This document shows positions 11,701-19,999 of a stretch of 64,000 nucleotides of DNA, one piece after another. Below the pieces are notes generated by a model. It was not told the origin of the DNA. It was given only the letters and a program-made list of their open reading frames with translations, and made no database searches. Numbering within the stretch: position 1 is the stretch's first letter; each line of letters opens with the position of its first letter. The DNA is from Halomonas faecis. Its GTDB lineage: Bacteria; Pseudomonadota; Gammaproteobacteria; Pseudomonadales; Halomonadaceae. The stretch covers positions 86,106 through 150,105 of the forward strand of contig NZ_JAACZO010000003.1 of assembly GCF_010993975.1 (NCBI RefSeq). The letters are read 5' to 3'. The position numbers were made by a program, and so were the translations under genes.

Positions 11701-12570
11701 CTGATGAGCGAGCTCGACGTGGCTCCCGACCCCGTGGCGTTGCCCGAGTGGGTGGCCGACTTGCCGAATGGGCGCATGCGGGTTGACGAGGTCGAACATC
11801 GTGGCGGGACGGTTGGCCCCTTTACCGCGTACTGGCGGGCTCAGCCTGGACGGCTCAGCGTCGACCCACTGGGGTTGACGCTGGGTGAGGTCTCGGCGCG
11901 TGGCCAAGTGGTCTGGGAAGCGGCCGGCGAAGGGGCGAGCTTGACGCGATCGCGTTTCGATCTGGAGGGGCGTGACCTGGGGACGGCGCTGGAACGCTTG
12001 GGCCAGCCGGTAACCTTGCGCAACGCCATGACTCGAATGCGCAGCCAGCTGGCCTGGCCGGGAGCCCCCTGGCAGTTCGCCCTGGCGCGTTCGCGAGGCA
12101 GCGTGGAGGTCGAACTGAGCGAGGGACGATTCCTTAACGTCGAGTCGCCTTCGGCACGTCTGATCGGGTTGTTCAATCTCGATAACCTGGTGCGTCGGCT
12201 GCGCTTGGACTTTTCCGATGTGACCGGGCAAGGTACCGCCTTCGATTCCGTCGTGGGAGCCGCGACGTTGTATGAAGGCATTCTCGAGACCCGTGGACCG
12301 GTGGAAGTGAAAGGACCGGCGACAACTTTTACCCTGGAGGGCACCGTGGACCTGGCGCGGCGTGAACTCGACCAGCGTTTGGGCGTCACAGTTCCCATCA
12401 GCCGCAATCTACCGCTGGCCGCCGTGATGGCGGGCGCTCCGGTGGTCGGTGGCGCACTGTTCATCGCCGATAAACTGTTCGGCAGCGCCATCGACCGGGT
12501 CACTCGAATACACTACCGCGTGCGCGGTCCCTGGACGGCGCCGCAGATCACCTTGGAAGACGCCGAATGA
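8734..12570 (+). CDS. yhdP: YhdP family AsmA-like protein (bridge-type lipid transporter)
   Basis: A 1278-aa protein (E. coli YhdP 1266 aa) with a single N-terminal transmembrane helix at about residues 11-30 and a very long periplasmic region. It ends in the DUF3971/AsmA2 block ([27 protein letters not shown] in overlapping pieces, then FIADKLFG near the C-terminus). In E. coli YhdP is one of the TamB/YdbH/YhdP proteins that carry phospholipid from the inner to the outer membrane. It starts 4 nt after rng and overlaps tldD by 4 nt (ATGA). Overall similarity is in hydrophobic pattern rather than identity, but length, ends and neighbours agree. Confidence 0.93.
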   Translation: MHPIRWLSRWGLTLVAVMLGALALLLLLLRLALTQVDDLAPRVERLIEARFGAWAELERLDARLAGLDPRVEAGGLVLRTRQGDEGQPLLEVEGARLRLDTLSSLRDGVPVVEEARLDGLTLHLYQNDQGGWHWPEPARVPPELIPDTAFDLERLDFWVGVLLRQRAWVEELRVVLHGREAQLGLTAPRVLMTGDARRTHLEGEVFLDGDPEASLQAVLEIFPGPAGFGDFSAALQADMQLDTLIELAAVFTRTDDPLRLAESRGEARLWGRWHRGALADARLDLTAPRLALRHAEELIALENVEARGQWLRDEAGDGWQAWVEGDAGTVDWAAPEEMMQAGGPALPHRWHLRRDGRGWWLNTSEFELASLAAWRDRVPLPEGLSRTIDSLAPRGRVAGLGVGQQSGEWLARAALHDVEVSPWEQAPGGGPLDAWVEVRDLAGSVRFVDADGMTLDFPEIFSAPLALSRASGEVSWAYDGPRSFVSGRELRVGWQGADVEGGFGLAVGGEERGALGLDIDFRHADARQRPLVDWLPTQVLDPGLTEWLASGAAGYVPQGRLRLHVPIGRGETQVDPRVRLDLAVEEGRLPFAPDWPALEAVDGRLSVDGEELEAQVHHAESLGVSAANGLVTLSNDDLRVRGDLIADSESLRRYLLAMPLEGIDAVSAWRGEGVNEADLDLALTLDEPGSLDLTIETQAAFTRLTQNALGLAFHDVQGPLTWHQRGEEGGLSGEVEARFLGGPLTAQFDTRRGNIALTGTSQAAALLDWGGASALGDRLTGRVPWQAEFELDEGRNRLRLTSGLDGLAIDLPAPFGKAANASRALRLDADLDSGRIDASLGDMAALRWRSLTSTSIGQGQLWLGRVPSEPPWPDAAGWHVEAYQPRLVLPAWRGVVSSLVGPANGGRSSWLQRVALDSDCLDGGSGCVGSFAAEAVSLDGGGWRVGLDGSLMEGRLDYRPALEEPVDLALERLTLNALLPTEDPGGTGELMSELDVAPDPVALPEWVADLPNGRMRVDEVEHRGGTVGPFTAYWRAQPGRLSVDPLGLTLGEVSARGQVVWEAAGEGASLTRSRFDLEGRDLGTALERLGQPVTLRNAMTRMRSQLAWPGAPWQFALARSRGSVEVELSEGRFLNVESPSARLIGLFNLDNLVRRLRLDFSDVTGQGTAFDSVVGAATLYEGILETRGPVEVKGPATTFTLEGTVDLARRELDQRLGVTVPISRNLPLAAVMAGAPVVGGALFIADKLFGSAIDRVTRIHYRVRGPWTAPQITLEDAE

Positions 12571-14021
12571 CGATGACACCGCATGCCCTGCTCGATACCG
12601 CCGCCGAGATTCTGTTGCATCCCGGCGGTCTGAACCTCGAAGCGCTGGATACCGGTCTTGGCCACGTGCTGACGCCTGGCATCGACTATGCCGATCTCTA
12701 TTTTCAGCGCAGCTGGCACGAGAGCTGGGTGCTGGAAGACGGTGAGGTCAAGGAGGCCGGCTACAACATCGATGGCGGGGTGGGGGTGCGGGCCATGGCC
12801 GGCGAGAAGACCGGCTTTGCCTATTCCAACCAGATTACCGCCGACGCCCTGGCCGAGACCGGACGGACCGCTTCGGGCATCGTGCGCAGCGGTTCGCGAC
12901 TCGGTGTCGCGCCGCGGGCGATCTGCCATGCGCCGGCGCGCTATGCCACCGTCGACCCCCTCACCGGGCTCTCCGCCGATGAGAAGATCGCCCTGCTAAA
13001 GCACGCCGACCGCGTGGCACGGGCTGCCGATCCTTCCGTCAGCCAGGTGAGCGCATCGCTTACCGGGGTGCACGAGGTCGTGCTGGTACGCGCCAGCGAC
13101 GGCACTCTGGCCGCGGACATCCGGCCCCTGGTGCGCTTCAACGTCAGCGTCATCGCCGTGAAGAATGGCCGTCGTGAGCGCGGCAGCGCTGGCGGGGGCG
13201 GCCGCTACGCCATGGATCGGCTGCGTGATGACGATGTCGCCGAGCGTTTCGCCAAGGAGGCGGTGCGACAGGCGCTGGTCAACCTGGAGGCGGTGGATGC
13301 CCCGGCGGGACAATTGCCGGTGGTGCTCGGGTCGGGCTGGCCCGGCATCCTGCTGCACGAGGCGGTGGGCCATGGGCTCGAGGGCGACTTCAATCGCAAG
13401 GGCAGTTCCGCCTTTGCCGGCCGCATGGGGCAGCGTGTGGCGGCGAAGGGGGTCACCGTGGTCGACGATGCCACTCTGGGTGATTGCCGGGGTTCCCTGG
13501 CCGTCGATGACGAGGGCACCCCCGGGCAGTACACCCCGCTGATCGAGGACGGCATTCTGACCGGCTACATGCAGGACAAGCTCAATGCCCGACTGATGGG
13601 CATGACGACTACCGGCAATGCACGCCGCGAGTCCTTCGCCCACTTGCCCATGCCGCGCATGACCAACACTTACATGCTGGCCGGTCAGGACGACCCGGCG
13701 GACATCATCGGCAGCGTCAAGCGCGGCCTCTATGCGGTCAGCTTCGGCGGTGGTCAGGTGGACATCACCTCCGGCAAGTTCGTCTTCTCGGCCAGCGAAG
13801 CCTACCTGATCGAGGATGGTCGCATCACCGCGCCGGTGAAGGGTGCCACGCTGATCGGTAACGGTCCTGAGGCAATGGGGCGGGTGTCGATGATCGGCCA
13901 CGACCTGGAGCTCGATACCGGTATCGGCGTGTGTGGCAAGGAGGGCCAGGGGGTACCGGTGGGGGTGGGGCAACCCACCCTCAAGATCGACGAGATCACC
14001 GTGGGGGGGACGCAGTCGTAA
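12567..14021 (+). CDS. tldD: Metalloprotease TldD
   Basis: TldD of 484 aa, the catalytic half of the TldD/TldE (PmbA) zinc peptidase that trims unfolded peptides and matures some microcins and the CcdA antitoxin in E. coli. The metal motif [12 protein letters not shown] is present at about residue 263, with the downstream [21 protein letters not shown] block. The start overlaps yhdP by 4 nt. Its partner pmbA lies less than 1 kb downstream, with yjgA between them on the other strand. A dispersed repeat begins at the base after the TAA stop. Confidence 0.97.
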   Translation: MTMTPHALLDTAAEILLHPGGLNLEALDTGLGHVLTPGIDYADLYFQRSWHESWVLEDGEVKEAGYNIDGGVGVRAMAGEKTGFAYSNQITADALAETGRTASGIVRSGSRLGVAPRAICHAPARYATVDPLTGLSADEKIALLKHADRVARAADPSVSQVSASLTGVHEVVLVRASDGTLAADIRPLVRFNVSVIAVKNGRRERGSAGGGGRYAMDRLRDDDVAERFAKEAVRQALVNLEAVDAPAGQLPVVLGSGWPGILLHEAVGHGLEGDFNRKGSSAFAGRMGQRVAAKGVTVVDDATLGDCRGSLAVDDEGTPGQYTPLIEDGILTGYMQDKLNARLMGMTTTGNARRESFAHLPMPRMTNTYMLAGQDDPADIIGSVKRGLYAVSFGGGQVDITSGKFVFSASEAYLIEDGRITAPVKGATLIGNGPEAMGRVSMIGHDLELDTGIGVCGKEGQGVPVGVGQPTLKIDEITVGGTQS

Positions 14022-14128
14022 AGCTGGAAGCCGGAAGAGCGCCGCTCCGCGGCTGGAAGCTTGAAGACTGAAGCTGGAAGTCAAACCCTGTCGCTTCGGG
14101 CTTCGGGCTTCGGGCTTCGGGCTTCGAA
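14022..14128. repeat. Dispersed GCTGGAAG repeat, copy A (degenerate)
   Basis: It begins directly after the tldD stop codon and carries three GCTGGAAG boxes (14023-14030, 14052-14059, 14073-14080) around a short GCCGC/GCGGC stem. It fills the space between convergent tldD and yjgA. It shares the motif and the stop-codon placement with copies at 16194 and 35359. Its 3' half is a tandem CTTCGGG array, listed separately. Confidence 0.6.
14094..14128. repeat. Heptanucleotide tandem repeat (CTTCGGG)
   Basis: Four perfect CTTCGGG units (14094-14121) are followed by a diverged fifth unit, CTTCGAA. It lies in the tldD/yjgA convergent intergenic region. A 7-bp unit outside any frame is prone to slipped-strand copy change but would not alter a protein here. 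Confidence 0.9.
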
Positions 14129-14177
14129 CTGCCAGCCTTGATCTTTGCTCGCAGCCCGAGGCCCGTCGCTCGCCGCT

Positions 14178-14684
14178 TTAAAGTCCGGCGGTGTCGCGAA
14201 TCAGCCGGAACAGCCGGCGAGCGTTGGTGGGCGGCTTGTCCCGTTCCCGTTCCTGACGGGCGTTGCGCACCAGTTGGCGCAGCGCCTGACGATCGACGTC
14301 GTGATGGTCGGCGATGAAGGCCTCGACGGCGGCATCGCCTTCGTCGATCAGCCGGTCGCGCCACCGCTCGAGGCGGTGGAAGGCAAGGTCGCGACGCTGC
14401 GTTTCCTGCTCCATCTGCTCGAAGACGGCATGAATGGCGTCGAGATCCTCACGGCGCATCAGCTTGCCGACGTACTGCATGTGGCGTCGGCGCGCCTCGC
14501 GGGAGTGGATGCGGCCGGTTTCCTCGACGGCGGCCAACAAGTCGTCGGAGAGCGGCAGGCGGGCGCGTTCGGCGTCGCGCAGGGCGATGATCTTCTCGCC
14601 CAGGGCCTGCAACGCATGCATCTCGCGCTTGAGCTGGGATTTGCTCGGCCGTTCGTCGGCCGAAGAAGTGAATTCCTGGGTCAT
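14178..14684 (-). CDS. yjgA: DUF615 ribosome-associated protein YjgA (DarP)
   Basis: A 168-aa basic, helical protein of the UPF0307/DUF615 family. E. coli YjgA/DarP associates with late 50S assembly intermediates. Recognisable parts are PSKSQLKREMHALQALGEK near the N-terminus and RQLVRNARQERERDKPP followed by ARRLFRLIRD at the C-terminus. The frame stays open upstream through sequence antisense to pmbA, so I started at the ATG of MTQEFTSS, with GGA 7 nt upstream. It sits between tldD and pmbA on the opposite strand. Confidence 0.93.
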   Translation of the reverse strand: MTQEFTSSADERPSKSQLKREMHALQALGEKIIALRDAERARLPLSDDLLAAVEETGRIHSREARRRHMQYVGKLMRREDLDAIHAVFEQMEQETQRRDLAFHRLERWRDRLIDEGDAAVEAFIADHHDVDRQALRQLVRNARQERERDKPPTNARRLFRLIRDTAGL

Positions 14685-14740
14685 ACCGCATCCAAGTGAG
14701 TGGGAGGGTAGAGAACGGCAGTCGACGCCGCTCATGGCAA

Positions 14741-14749
14741 AGTATACCA
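14741..14749 (-). promoter_or_regulatory. Extended -10 promoter for yjgA
   Basis: On the minus strand the sequence reads TGGTATACT, an extended -10 (TGn plus TATACT), about 57 nt before the yjgA start codon. No good -35 hexamer is present, as expected for extended -10 promoters. The -35 zone is instead filled by the palindrome at 14750-14769. Confidence 0.55.
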
Positions 14750-14769
14750 GTCCGCTGCTGGCAGCGGAC
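14750..14769. promoter_or_regulatory. 9-bp palindrome abutting the yjgA promoter
   Basis: GTCCGCTGC and GCAGCGGAC form a perfect 9-bp inverted repeat with a 2-nt centre, directly upstream of the yjgA extended -10 in the yjgA/pmbA divergent spacer. Its position suits an operator. A cruciform or a structured pmbA leader is also possible. Confidence 0.4.
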
Positions 14770-14852
14770 CCGACAAGAATCCGATGCGGCTGATGGGTCG
14801 CATGGTCACGAACGCAGTACGGCCCGCGGGCCGGCATAGGAAGGAGAATCGC

Positions 14853-16193
14853 ATGACACAGGCTTTCGACGCTGCCACCCAGCAGGGGCTGCTCGAGTCC
14901 CGTGCCGAGCAGGCACTTGCCTTGGCACGTCGGCTGGGTGCCGATGCCGCCGAGGTGGGGGCCAGCGTAGATCAGGGGATTGGCGTCAGCGTTCGCGAGG
15001 GCGAGGTGGAGACGGTCGAGCTGTCGCGCGATCAGGGGATCGCGGTGACCGTCTACGTCGGACTGCGCAAGGGCAGCGCGTCCTCCACCGATGCCAGCGA
15101 GGCCTCGATCCAGGCCGTGGTCGAGAAGGCGCTGAGCATTGCCCGGCACACGGGGGAGGATCCGGCTGCCGGGTTGGCCGATGCCGAGCTGATGGCGCGT
15201 GAACTGCCCGACCTCGACGTCCACCACCCCTGGGCACTGAGTACGGACCAGGCCATCGATCTGGCGCTGACGTGCGAGTCGGCGGGGCGGCGCGTGGCCG
15301 GCATTCGCCAGTCCGAGGGGGCATCGCTGTCCAGCGGTGAGGGAGTGCGGGTCTATGCGAATAGCCACGGATTTCTGGGTAGCCAGTGCGGCAGTCGGCA
15401 TTCACTGTCCTGTCTGCTGATTGCCGAGGATGCCGGCGGCATGCAGCGCGACTACGATTACACGACCGCTCGCGACCCGCGCGACCTGGTAGCCGCCGAG
15501 ACGGTCGGTCAGCGTGCTGCCGAAAGAACGCTGCAGCGCTTGGGCGCGCAGCGACCTGCCACCGGCCGCCTGCCGGTGATGTTCGATGCGACGGTGGCCA
15601 GTGGTCTGGTGGGACATTTGATGAGCGCCATCGCCGGCGGCGCGCTCTACCGTGAGGCGTCCTTTCTGTGCGAGCGACTGGGGGATACGCTCTTTCCCGA
15701 GTGGTTCACGCTCTTCGAGCGTCCCATGGAGCGCGGCGCCATGGCCAGCTCGCCGTTCGACAACGACGGTGTGCAGACCCGTGACAACGTCTTCATCGAG
15801 CAGGGCCGGCTGACCAGTTACATGCTCTCGGCTTACAGCGCCCGTCGCCTGGGAATGCAGACCACCGGTAACGCCGGCGGTGCCCGCAACCTGCGTATCG
15901 AGGCACCGCTACAGTCACGCGACGAACTCTTGGCGCGCATGGGGCGCGGGGTGCTGGTCACCGAACTGATGGGGCAAGGCGTCAACGGCGTGACCGGGGA
16001 CTACTCGCGCGGTGCCGCCGGCTTCTGGGTGGAGAACGGCGAGATACAGTATCCGGTGGAAGAGTTCACCATTGCCGGCAACCTCGAGACCCTGTTCAAA
16101 GGGCTCGCCGGCGTGGGCGACGATCTCGACACCCGCGGCGGCATCCATACCGGCAGCTGGCTGATCGACGAGATGACCGTGGCGGGCGCGTGA
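14853..16193 (+). CDS. pmbA: Metalloprotease subunit PmbA (TldE)
   Basis: PmbA/TldE of 446 aa, the non-catalytic partner that forms a heterodimer with TldD. It has the U62/TldD fold (VGASVDQGIGVSVREGEVE) but no HEXXXH zinc motif, as expected for TldE. The ATG has AAGGAG 6 nt upstream (14841-14846). An upstream in-frame start at 14784 would add unrelated residues. It is divergent from yjgA. A dispersed repeat starts right after its TGA stop and runs to the ptsO stop on the other strand. Confidence 0.96.
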   Translation: MTQAFDAATQQGLLESRAEQALALARRLGADAAEVGASVDQGIGVSVREGEVETVELSRDQGIAVTVYVGLRKGSASSTDASEASIQAVVEKALSIARHTGEDPAAGLADAELMARELPDLDVHHPWALSTDQAIDLALTCESAGRRVAGIRQSEGASLSSGEGVRVYANSHGFLGSQCGSRHSLSCLLIAEDAGGMQRDYDYTTARDPRDLVAAETVGQRAAERTLQRLGAQRPATGRLPVMFDATVASGLVGHLMSAIAGGALYREASFLCERLGDTLFPEWFTLFERPMERGAMASSPFDNDGVQTRDNVFIEQGRLTSYMLSAYSARRLGMQTTGNAGGARNLRIEAPLQSRDELLARMGRGVLVTELMGQGVNGVTGDYSRGAAGFWVENGEIQYPVEEFTIAGNLETLFKGLAGVGDDLDTRGGIHTGSWLIDEMTVAGA

Positions 16194-16323
16194 CCCGGGC
16201 TTCGCCTGGAGCTGGAAGAGCCCGGACTGCGTCCGGGAGCTCGAAGAGCGGCACTTCGTGCCTGGAAGCTGGAAGAAAAAACTTTGACACCGGATTGGGT
16301 GACAACAGACTGTCTTCCAGCTT
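16194..16323. repeat. Dispersed stem-loop repeat, copy B
   Basis: It fills the gap between the convergent stop codons of pmbA and ptsO. In order it holds an imperfect CCGGGC/GCCTGG hairpin, a perfect 7-bp stem CCCGGAC/GTCCGGG with loop TGC, and a perfect 5-bp stem GGCAC/GTGCC. A long-range inverted pair follows: GCTGGAAG at 16268-16275 and CTTCCAGC at 16314-16321. The 3' part aligns by eye with copy C at 35359. The distal edge runs up to the ptsO stop codon. It may act as a bidirectional terminator or mRNA-end protector. Confidence 0.75.
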
Positions 16324-16593
16324 TCAGCCATCCTCTTCGAAGCGGGCGTCGAACAGCGCCTCAATGGCGTCGAGGGCCGCTTCGGCATCCTCGCCCTCGG
16401 CGCTCACCGTGAGTTCGGTGCCGCAGGGGGCGGCGAGCATTAGCAGCGCCATGATGTTGGCGGCATCGGCACTCTTGCCGGTGTGTTTGACGGTGACGCT
16501 GGCTCGGAAGGGTTGGCAGCACTGTACGAGTTTGGTGGCAGCGCGGGCGTGCAGGCCTCGCTTGTTGGTCAGAGTGAGCTTGCGGCAGGCCAC
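16324..16593 (-). CDS. ptsO: Nitrogen-PTS phosphocarrier protein NPr
   Basis: NPr of 89 aa, an HPr-fold carrier passing phosphate from EI-Ntr to EIIA-Ntr (PtsN). The phosphorylated histidine is in RGLHARAATK near residue 16. The second-site serine region is modified to GKSADAANIMALLML, as in NPr. It lies 2 nt downstream of rapZ at the end of rpoN-hpf-ptsN-rapZ-ptsO. The TGA stop abuts dispersed repeat copy B. Confidence 0.95.
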   Translation of the reverse strand: MACRKLTLTNKRGLHARAATKLVQCCQPFRASVTVKHTGKSADAANIMALLMLAAPCGTELTVSAEGEDAEAALDAIEALFDARFEEDG

Positions 16594-16595
16594 GC

Positions 16596-17513
16596 TCAGG
16601 TTTCCTCGTCGTCTGGAAATGTCGCAGGCGGCGTTTCCGGGGTGAGCGGTGTCTGGATGCCGAGCTCCCGGTGGCGCAGACGGATTCCCGTCTGCTGTTC
16701 GGCCAGATGGTGGGCGAGCTTTTCGGCGAGATAGACCGAGCGGTGCTGCCCGCCGGTGCAGCCGATGGCCACCGTCAGATAGCTGCGATGGCTATCGCGA
16801 TAGGCGGGCAGCCAGCGCTCCACCCAGGCGACGATGTCATCGAGCATTTCACCCACCAGCGGGTATTGCTCGAGAAAGGCAGCGATGCTGGGGTCCCGGC
16901 CGGTGGCCGAGCGCAGCCGCGGATCCCAGTAGGGATTGGGCAGGCAGCGGGCGTCGAAGACGATGTCGGCATCCAGGGGAACGCCGCGCTTGAAGCCGAA
17001 TGACTCCACGGTCAGCGTCAGTTCTTCCGCACAGTGCCCTGCCACTTGCTCGGCGATGCGTCCGCGTAGGTCGTGGACCGACAGGCGCGAGGTGTCGATG
17101 ATCAGATCGGCGCGGTCACGGATCTCGCTGAGCGCATCCTCCTCCGATTCGATGGCTTCGGCCAGCGTCATGTCGCTGCCCCGGGTGAGCGGATGTCGTC
17201 GGCGCGTGGCCGAGTAGCGTTCGAGCAGGATGCGCGCGTCGGTGGTGAGATAGATCACTTGCCGATCGACCTCGCGACTGCGCAAATCCTCGAGCAGTTG
17301 CGGAAAGCGCTGCAGGGCATGGGGCAGGTTGCGCGCATCGATGCTGACGGCGATGGCTTCGGGACCGGTGGGGCTCTCGCTCAGCTCGTCCACCAGGGCG
17401 CCGAGGAGCATGGCCGGCAGGTTGTCGATGGCATAGAAGCCGAGATCCTCGAGGGCTTGCAGCGCGATGGACTTGCCCGATCCCGATCGTCCGCTGATGA
17501 TCACGAGCTGCAT
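16596..17513 (-). CDS. rapZ: RNase adapter protein RapZ
   Basis: RapZ of 305 aa. In E. coli it binds the GlmZ sRNA and delivers it to RNase E, which controls GlmS and therefore amino-sugar supply. The N-terminal P-loop is ISGRSGSGKS. The C-terminal domain ends in YLTVAIGCTGGQHRSVYLAE, which is typical. I chose the ATG of MQLVIISGRSG, matching E. coli MVLMIVSGRSG, over an ATG nine codons upstream without a ribosome-binding site. Its position in the rpoN/PTS-Ntr operon is the standard one. Confidence 0.96.
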   Translation of the reverse strand: MQLVIISGRSGSGKSIALQALEDLGFYAIDNLPAMLLGALVDELSESPTGPEAIAVSIDARNLPHALQRFPQLLEDLRSREVDRQVIYLTTDARILLERYSATRRRHPLTRGSDMTLAEAIESEEDALSEIRDRADLIIDTSRLSVHDLRGRIAEQVAGHCAEELTLTVESFGFKRGVPLDADIVFDARCLPNPYWDPRLRSATGRDPSIAAFLEQYPLVGEMLDDIVAWVERWLPAYRDSHRSYLTVAIGCTGGQHRSVYLAEKLAHHLAEQQTGIRLRHRELGIQTPLTPETPPATFPDDEET

Positions 17514-17551
17514 ACGGTCGGGCTCTCCCGGATAGGTCATCGGAATGGGCG

Positions 17552-18019
17552 TTAACTGCCCTGGCGGCGGATTGCCTCCAGGAGTGTCTCATGCAGCTCG
17601 TGCTGGGTGGTGCTGCGACGCAGACGCGTGCGCGTATCGGCATCGTTCATGACGGTGGCCACCTGGCTGAGCAGAGCCAGGTGGGTGTCGTCGGCCTCTT
17701 CGGGCACCAGCAGAACGAATATCAGGTCGACGGGCTCGCCATCGATGGCATCGAAGTCGATGGGTTCGGCGAGCTTGAGAAACGCGGCGACTGGCCCATT
17801 GCAGTGCGGGCTGCGGGCATGGGGAATGGCCACGCCGTTGCCGATGCCGGTGCTGCCCAGGCGTTCGCGACCGATCAGCCGGGCGAAGACCTCCTGGCTG
17901 TCCAGGCTGGGGGTATTCTGGGCGATGAAGGTGCTGAAGAACTCCAGCACCCTCTTCTTGCTGCCCCCGGGAACGGCAAACAGCGCGCGCTCGGGGGGCA
18001 GGATGGCTTCCAGTGACAT
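17552..18019 (-). CDS. ptsN: PTS EIIA-Ntr regulatory protein
   Basis: PtsN of 155 aa, terminal phosphate acceptor of the nitrogen PTS. It regulates potassium transport, sigma factor balance and envelope stress in relatives. The active-site histidine is in GNGVAIPHAR at about residue 68. The fold motif LIFVLLVPEEADDTHLALLSQ is also clear. It starts 6 nt downstream of the hpf stop and precedes rapZ. Confidence 0.97.
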   Translation of the reverse strand: MSLEAILPPERALFAVPGGSKKRVLEFFSTFIAQNTPSLDSQEVFARLIGRERLGSTGIGNGVAIPHARSPHCNGPVAAFLKLAEPIDFDAIDGEPVDLIFVLLVPEEADDTHLALLSQVATVMNDADTRTRLRRSTTQHELHETLLEAIRRQGS

Positions 18020-18025
18020 GGGGAA

Positions 18026-18334
18026 TCAGCGAGCGCCGGCGCCCTGGGCGCGGGCTTGGGCTTTTTCCTTGTGCTTGACCAACTGGCGGTCGAGCTTGTC
18101 GGTCAGGGCGTCGATGGCGGCGTACATGTCCACGTCCTGAGCCTCGGCGTGAAGATCGGCGCCAGCGGCATGCAAGGTACAGGCGGCCTGTTGTCGCTCC
18201 TTTTCCACGGAGAGCGTGACCTGGACGGTGGTGATGTTGTCGTAGTGACGCTCCACGCGTGCCAGCTTCTCGTTGACGTAGTCACGCAGTGCATCGGTCA
18301 GCTCTACATGGTGGCCGGTGATATTGACTTGCAT
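18026..18334 (-). CDS. hpf: Ribosome hibernation promoting factor (short form)
   Basis: Short HPF/YhbH of 102 aa that binds the 30S A/P site in stationary phase and promotes 100S formation. The pattern MQVNITGHHVELTDALRDYV and the basic C-terminus (KLDRQLVKHKEKAQ) are typical; there is no long-form C-terminal dimerisation domain. The start has AAAGGAG 6 nt upstream. An upstream extension of the frame is non-conserved. It is 90 nt downstream of rpoN and appears to have its own promoter. Confidence 0.95.
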   Translation of the reverse strand: MQVNITGHHVELTDALRDYVNEKLARVERHYDNITTVQVTLSVEKERQQAACTLHAAGADLHAEAQDVDMYAAIDALTDKLDRQLVKHKEKAQARAQGAGAR

Positions 18335-18367
18335 GACAGGCTCCTTTGTCCTTCGGGTGGTGCCTCG

Positions 18368-18395
18368 ATTGTAACCCTTTTTCCTGTCCTGCAAA
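18368..18395 (-). promoter_or_regulatory. Sigma-70-type promoter for hpf-ptsN-rapZ-ptsO
   Basis: On the minus strand there is a -35 TTTGCA (18390-18395), a 16-nt spacer and a -10 TACAAT (18368-18373), 34 nt before the hpf start. This would let hpf and the PTS-Ntr genes be expressed apart from rpoN. Confidence 0.55.
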
Positions 18396-18424
18396 CCCCC
18401 CGTCACTTGACGGCCATCAGGGTG

Positions 18425-19837
18425 TCAGCGGAAGCGCTTGCGTTCGCTGGAGGAGGGTATGCCGAGGGCCTCGCGGTACTTGGCGACCGTGCGCCGGGCG
18501 ACTTGAATGCCTTCTTCCCCAAGCAGGTCGACCAGCTTGCTGTCGGAGAGCGGCTTGCGCGGCGGTTCGTCCTGGATCAGTTTGCGGATACGGGCGCGAA
18601 TCGCCGTGCTCGAATGGGCATCGCCGGCACCTTCGCCACCCCCGACGTGGCTGGAAAAGAAGTACTTGAGCTCGAAGACGCCGCGAGGAGTGTGAATGAA
18701 CTTCTGGGTGGTGACCCGGGAGATGGTCGACTCGTGCATCTCCACCACCTGGGCGATGTCGGCTAGCACCAGGGGCTTCATGGCCTCTTCGCCATGTTCC
18801 AGGAAGTCGATCTGGCGTGCCATGATTTCACGCCCGACCCGGAGCAGAGTGTCGTTGCGGCTGACCAGGCTCTTCATCAGCCAGCGCGCCTCCTGCAGGT
18901 GGTCCTTGAGGAACTGGTTGTCCTGGCTCTTGTCGGCCCGGCGAATCAAGGCCGCATAGTCGGGCTGGATGCGCAGGCGGGGCAGGGCCTCGGCGTTGAG
19001 TTCGACACGCCATCCGTCGTTGTCGTGTCGGGCCACCAGATCGGGAATGACATAGTCGCTGGCGACATCGGCATAGGCGCTGCCGGGCCTGGGGTCGAGC
19101 GAGCGTACCAGAGCAATGACCGTATCGAGGGCGTCGTCGTCGAGACCCAGACGGCGTTTCAGCAGGCGGCGATCGTCGGTGGCCAGCGCCTCGAGAAACT
19201 GGCGGACCAGGCGCCGTGCCTGGGGCAGTAGCGGGGTGTCGTCGGGCAGCGCGGCGAGCTGCAGCATCAGGCATTCGCGCAGATCGCGGGCAAAGACACC
19301 GGTGGGTTCGAACTGTTGCAGCCGCAGGAGCACCTGTTCGACCTCGCGGGTGGGCAGGCCATCGAGCCCTTGCTGGCGGAGCCCGTCGCGGATCTCCTCG
19401 AGAGGGTGGGCCAGGTAGCCGGCGTTGTCCACGGCATCGATCAGACTTTCGGCGATCTGCTGCTGGCGGAGTGTGAGGTCGGTCATGGCGAGCTGCCAGG
19501 CCAGATGGCCGGTCAGGCTCTGGCCGCTGGCCTGGCGTTCGAAGTCAGGGCCTTCGCTACCGCTTGCGCTGCCGCCGTGATCGGGATAAGTGTCCGACCA
19601 ATCACTGTCAACCGTGAGATCGCTGGGGATTTCGTTCGACCACTCCTCGTCGCGCGTGTCGTCGATGCGCTGTTCGCCGAAGTCGTCGTCGATCTCCAGC
19701 ATGGGGTTGGTTTCCAGTGCCTGCTGGATCTCCTGGCGCAGGTCGAGCGTGGAGAGCTGCAGCAGAGCAATGGCCTGCTGCAGCTGAGGCGTCATGGTCA
19801 ACTGGGTGCCGATGCGCAGTTGCAGTGAAGCTTTCAT
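18425..19837 (-). CDS. rpoN: RNA polymerase sigma-54 factor
   Basis: RpoN of 470 aa. Region I is the Gln/Leu-rich N-terminus (QLTMTPQLQQAIALLQLSTLDL) read by enhancer-binding proteins. An acidic region II follows at about residues 50-115, then the core-binding domain. The HTH contains STISRVTTQKFIHTPRGVFELKYFF. The RpoN box ARRTVAKYREALGI is at the C-terminus and contacts the -24 element. I used the ATG of MKASLQLRIG, aligned with E. coli MKQGLQLRL; an ATG two codons earlier is equally possible. A perfect -24/-12 site lies upstream, suggesting autoregulation. Confidence 0.97.
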   Translation of the reverse strand: MKASLQLRIGTQLTMTPQLQQAIALLQLSTLDLRQEIQQALETNPMLEIDDDFGEQRIDDTRDEEWSNEIPSDLTVDSDWSDTYPDHGGSASGSEGPDFERQASGQSLTGHLAWQLAMTDLTLRQQQIAESLIDAVDNAGYLAHPLEEIRDGLRQQGLDGLPTREVEQVLLRLQQFEPTGVFARDLRECLMLQLAALPDDTPLLPQARRLVRQFLEALATDDRRLLKRRLGLDDDALDTVIALVRSLDPRPGSAYADVASDYVIPDLVARHDNDGWRVELNAEALPRLRIQPDYAALIRRADKSQDNQFLKDHLQEARWLMKSLVSRNDTLLRVGREIMARQIDFLEHGEEAMKPLVLADIAQVVEMHESTISRVTTQKFIHTPRGVFELKYFFSSHVGGGEGAGDAHSSTAIRARIRKLIQDEPPRKPLSDSKLVDLLGEEGIQVARRTVAKYREALGIPSSSERKRFR

Positions 19838-19923
19838 GGCCATGGGGCGGATGCTCGTGTCCCGAAAAGGCTCACCCTAGACCGCTGTCAGCTGGCATGC
19901 AAGCGGAGATCGCGTCGCTTAAA

Positions 19924-19939
19924 AGCAACAATCGTGCCA
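19924..19939 (-). promoter_or_regulatory. Sigma-54 (-24/-12) promoter upstream of rpoN
   Basis: On the minus strand the sequence reads TGGCACG-ATTG-TTGCT, matching the recalled consensus TGGCACG-N4-TTGCW at every fixed position. The GG and GC dinucleotides are separated by exactly 10 nt. It lies between lptB and rpoN, 59 nt past the lptB stop, with a predicted start site near 19913, about 75 nt before the rpoN ATG. The match is seen directly; activity is inferred. I did not identify an activator-binding site. Confidence 0.7.
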
Positions 19940-19999
19940 TGCGCAATCTTCATGCCGCAGCACTCGGTGCGTCGATCTATCAGTGCGTTGCGATGTGGA

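Noticed and set aside
14094..14128. CTTCGGG array as a CRISPR
   Set aside because: Units are 7 bp without spacers and no cas genes are near; it is a simple tandem repeat.
14820..14833. Palindrome CGGCCCGCGGGCCG before pmbA as an operator
   Set aside because: Low-complexity GC palindromes are expected at this base composition; no promoter element is positioned to support it.
16195..16325. Copy B hairpins as ordinary terminators only
   Set aside because: The shared long core with copy C and the recurring GCTGGAAG boxes point to a repeat family; simple independent terminators would not align.
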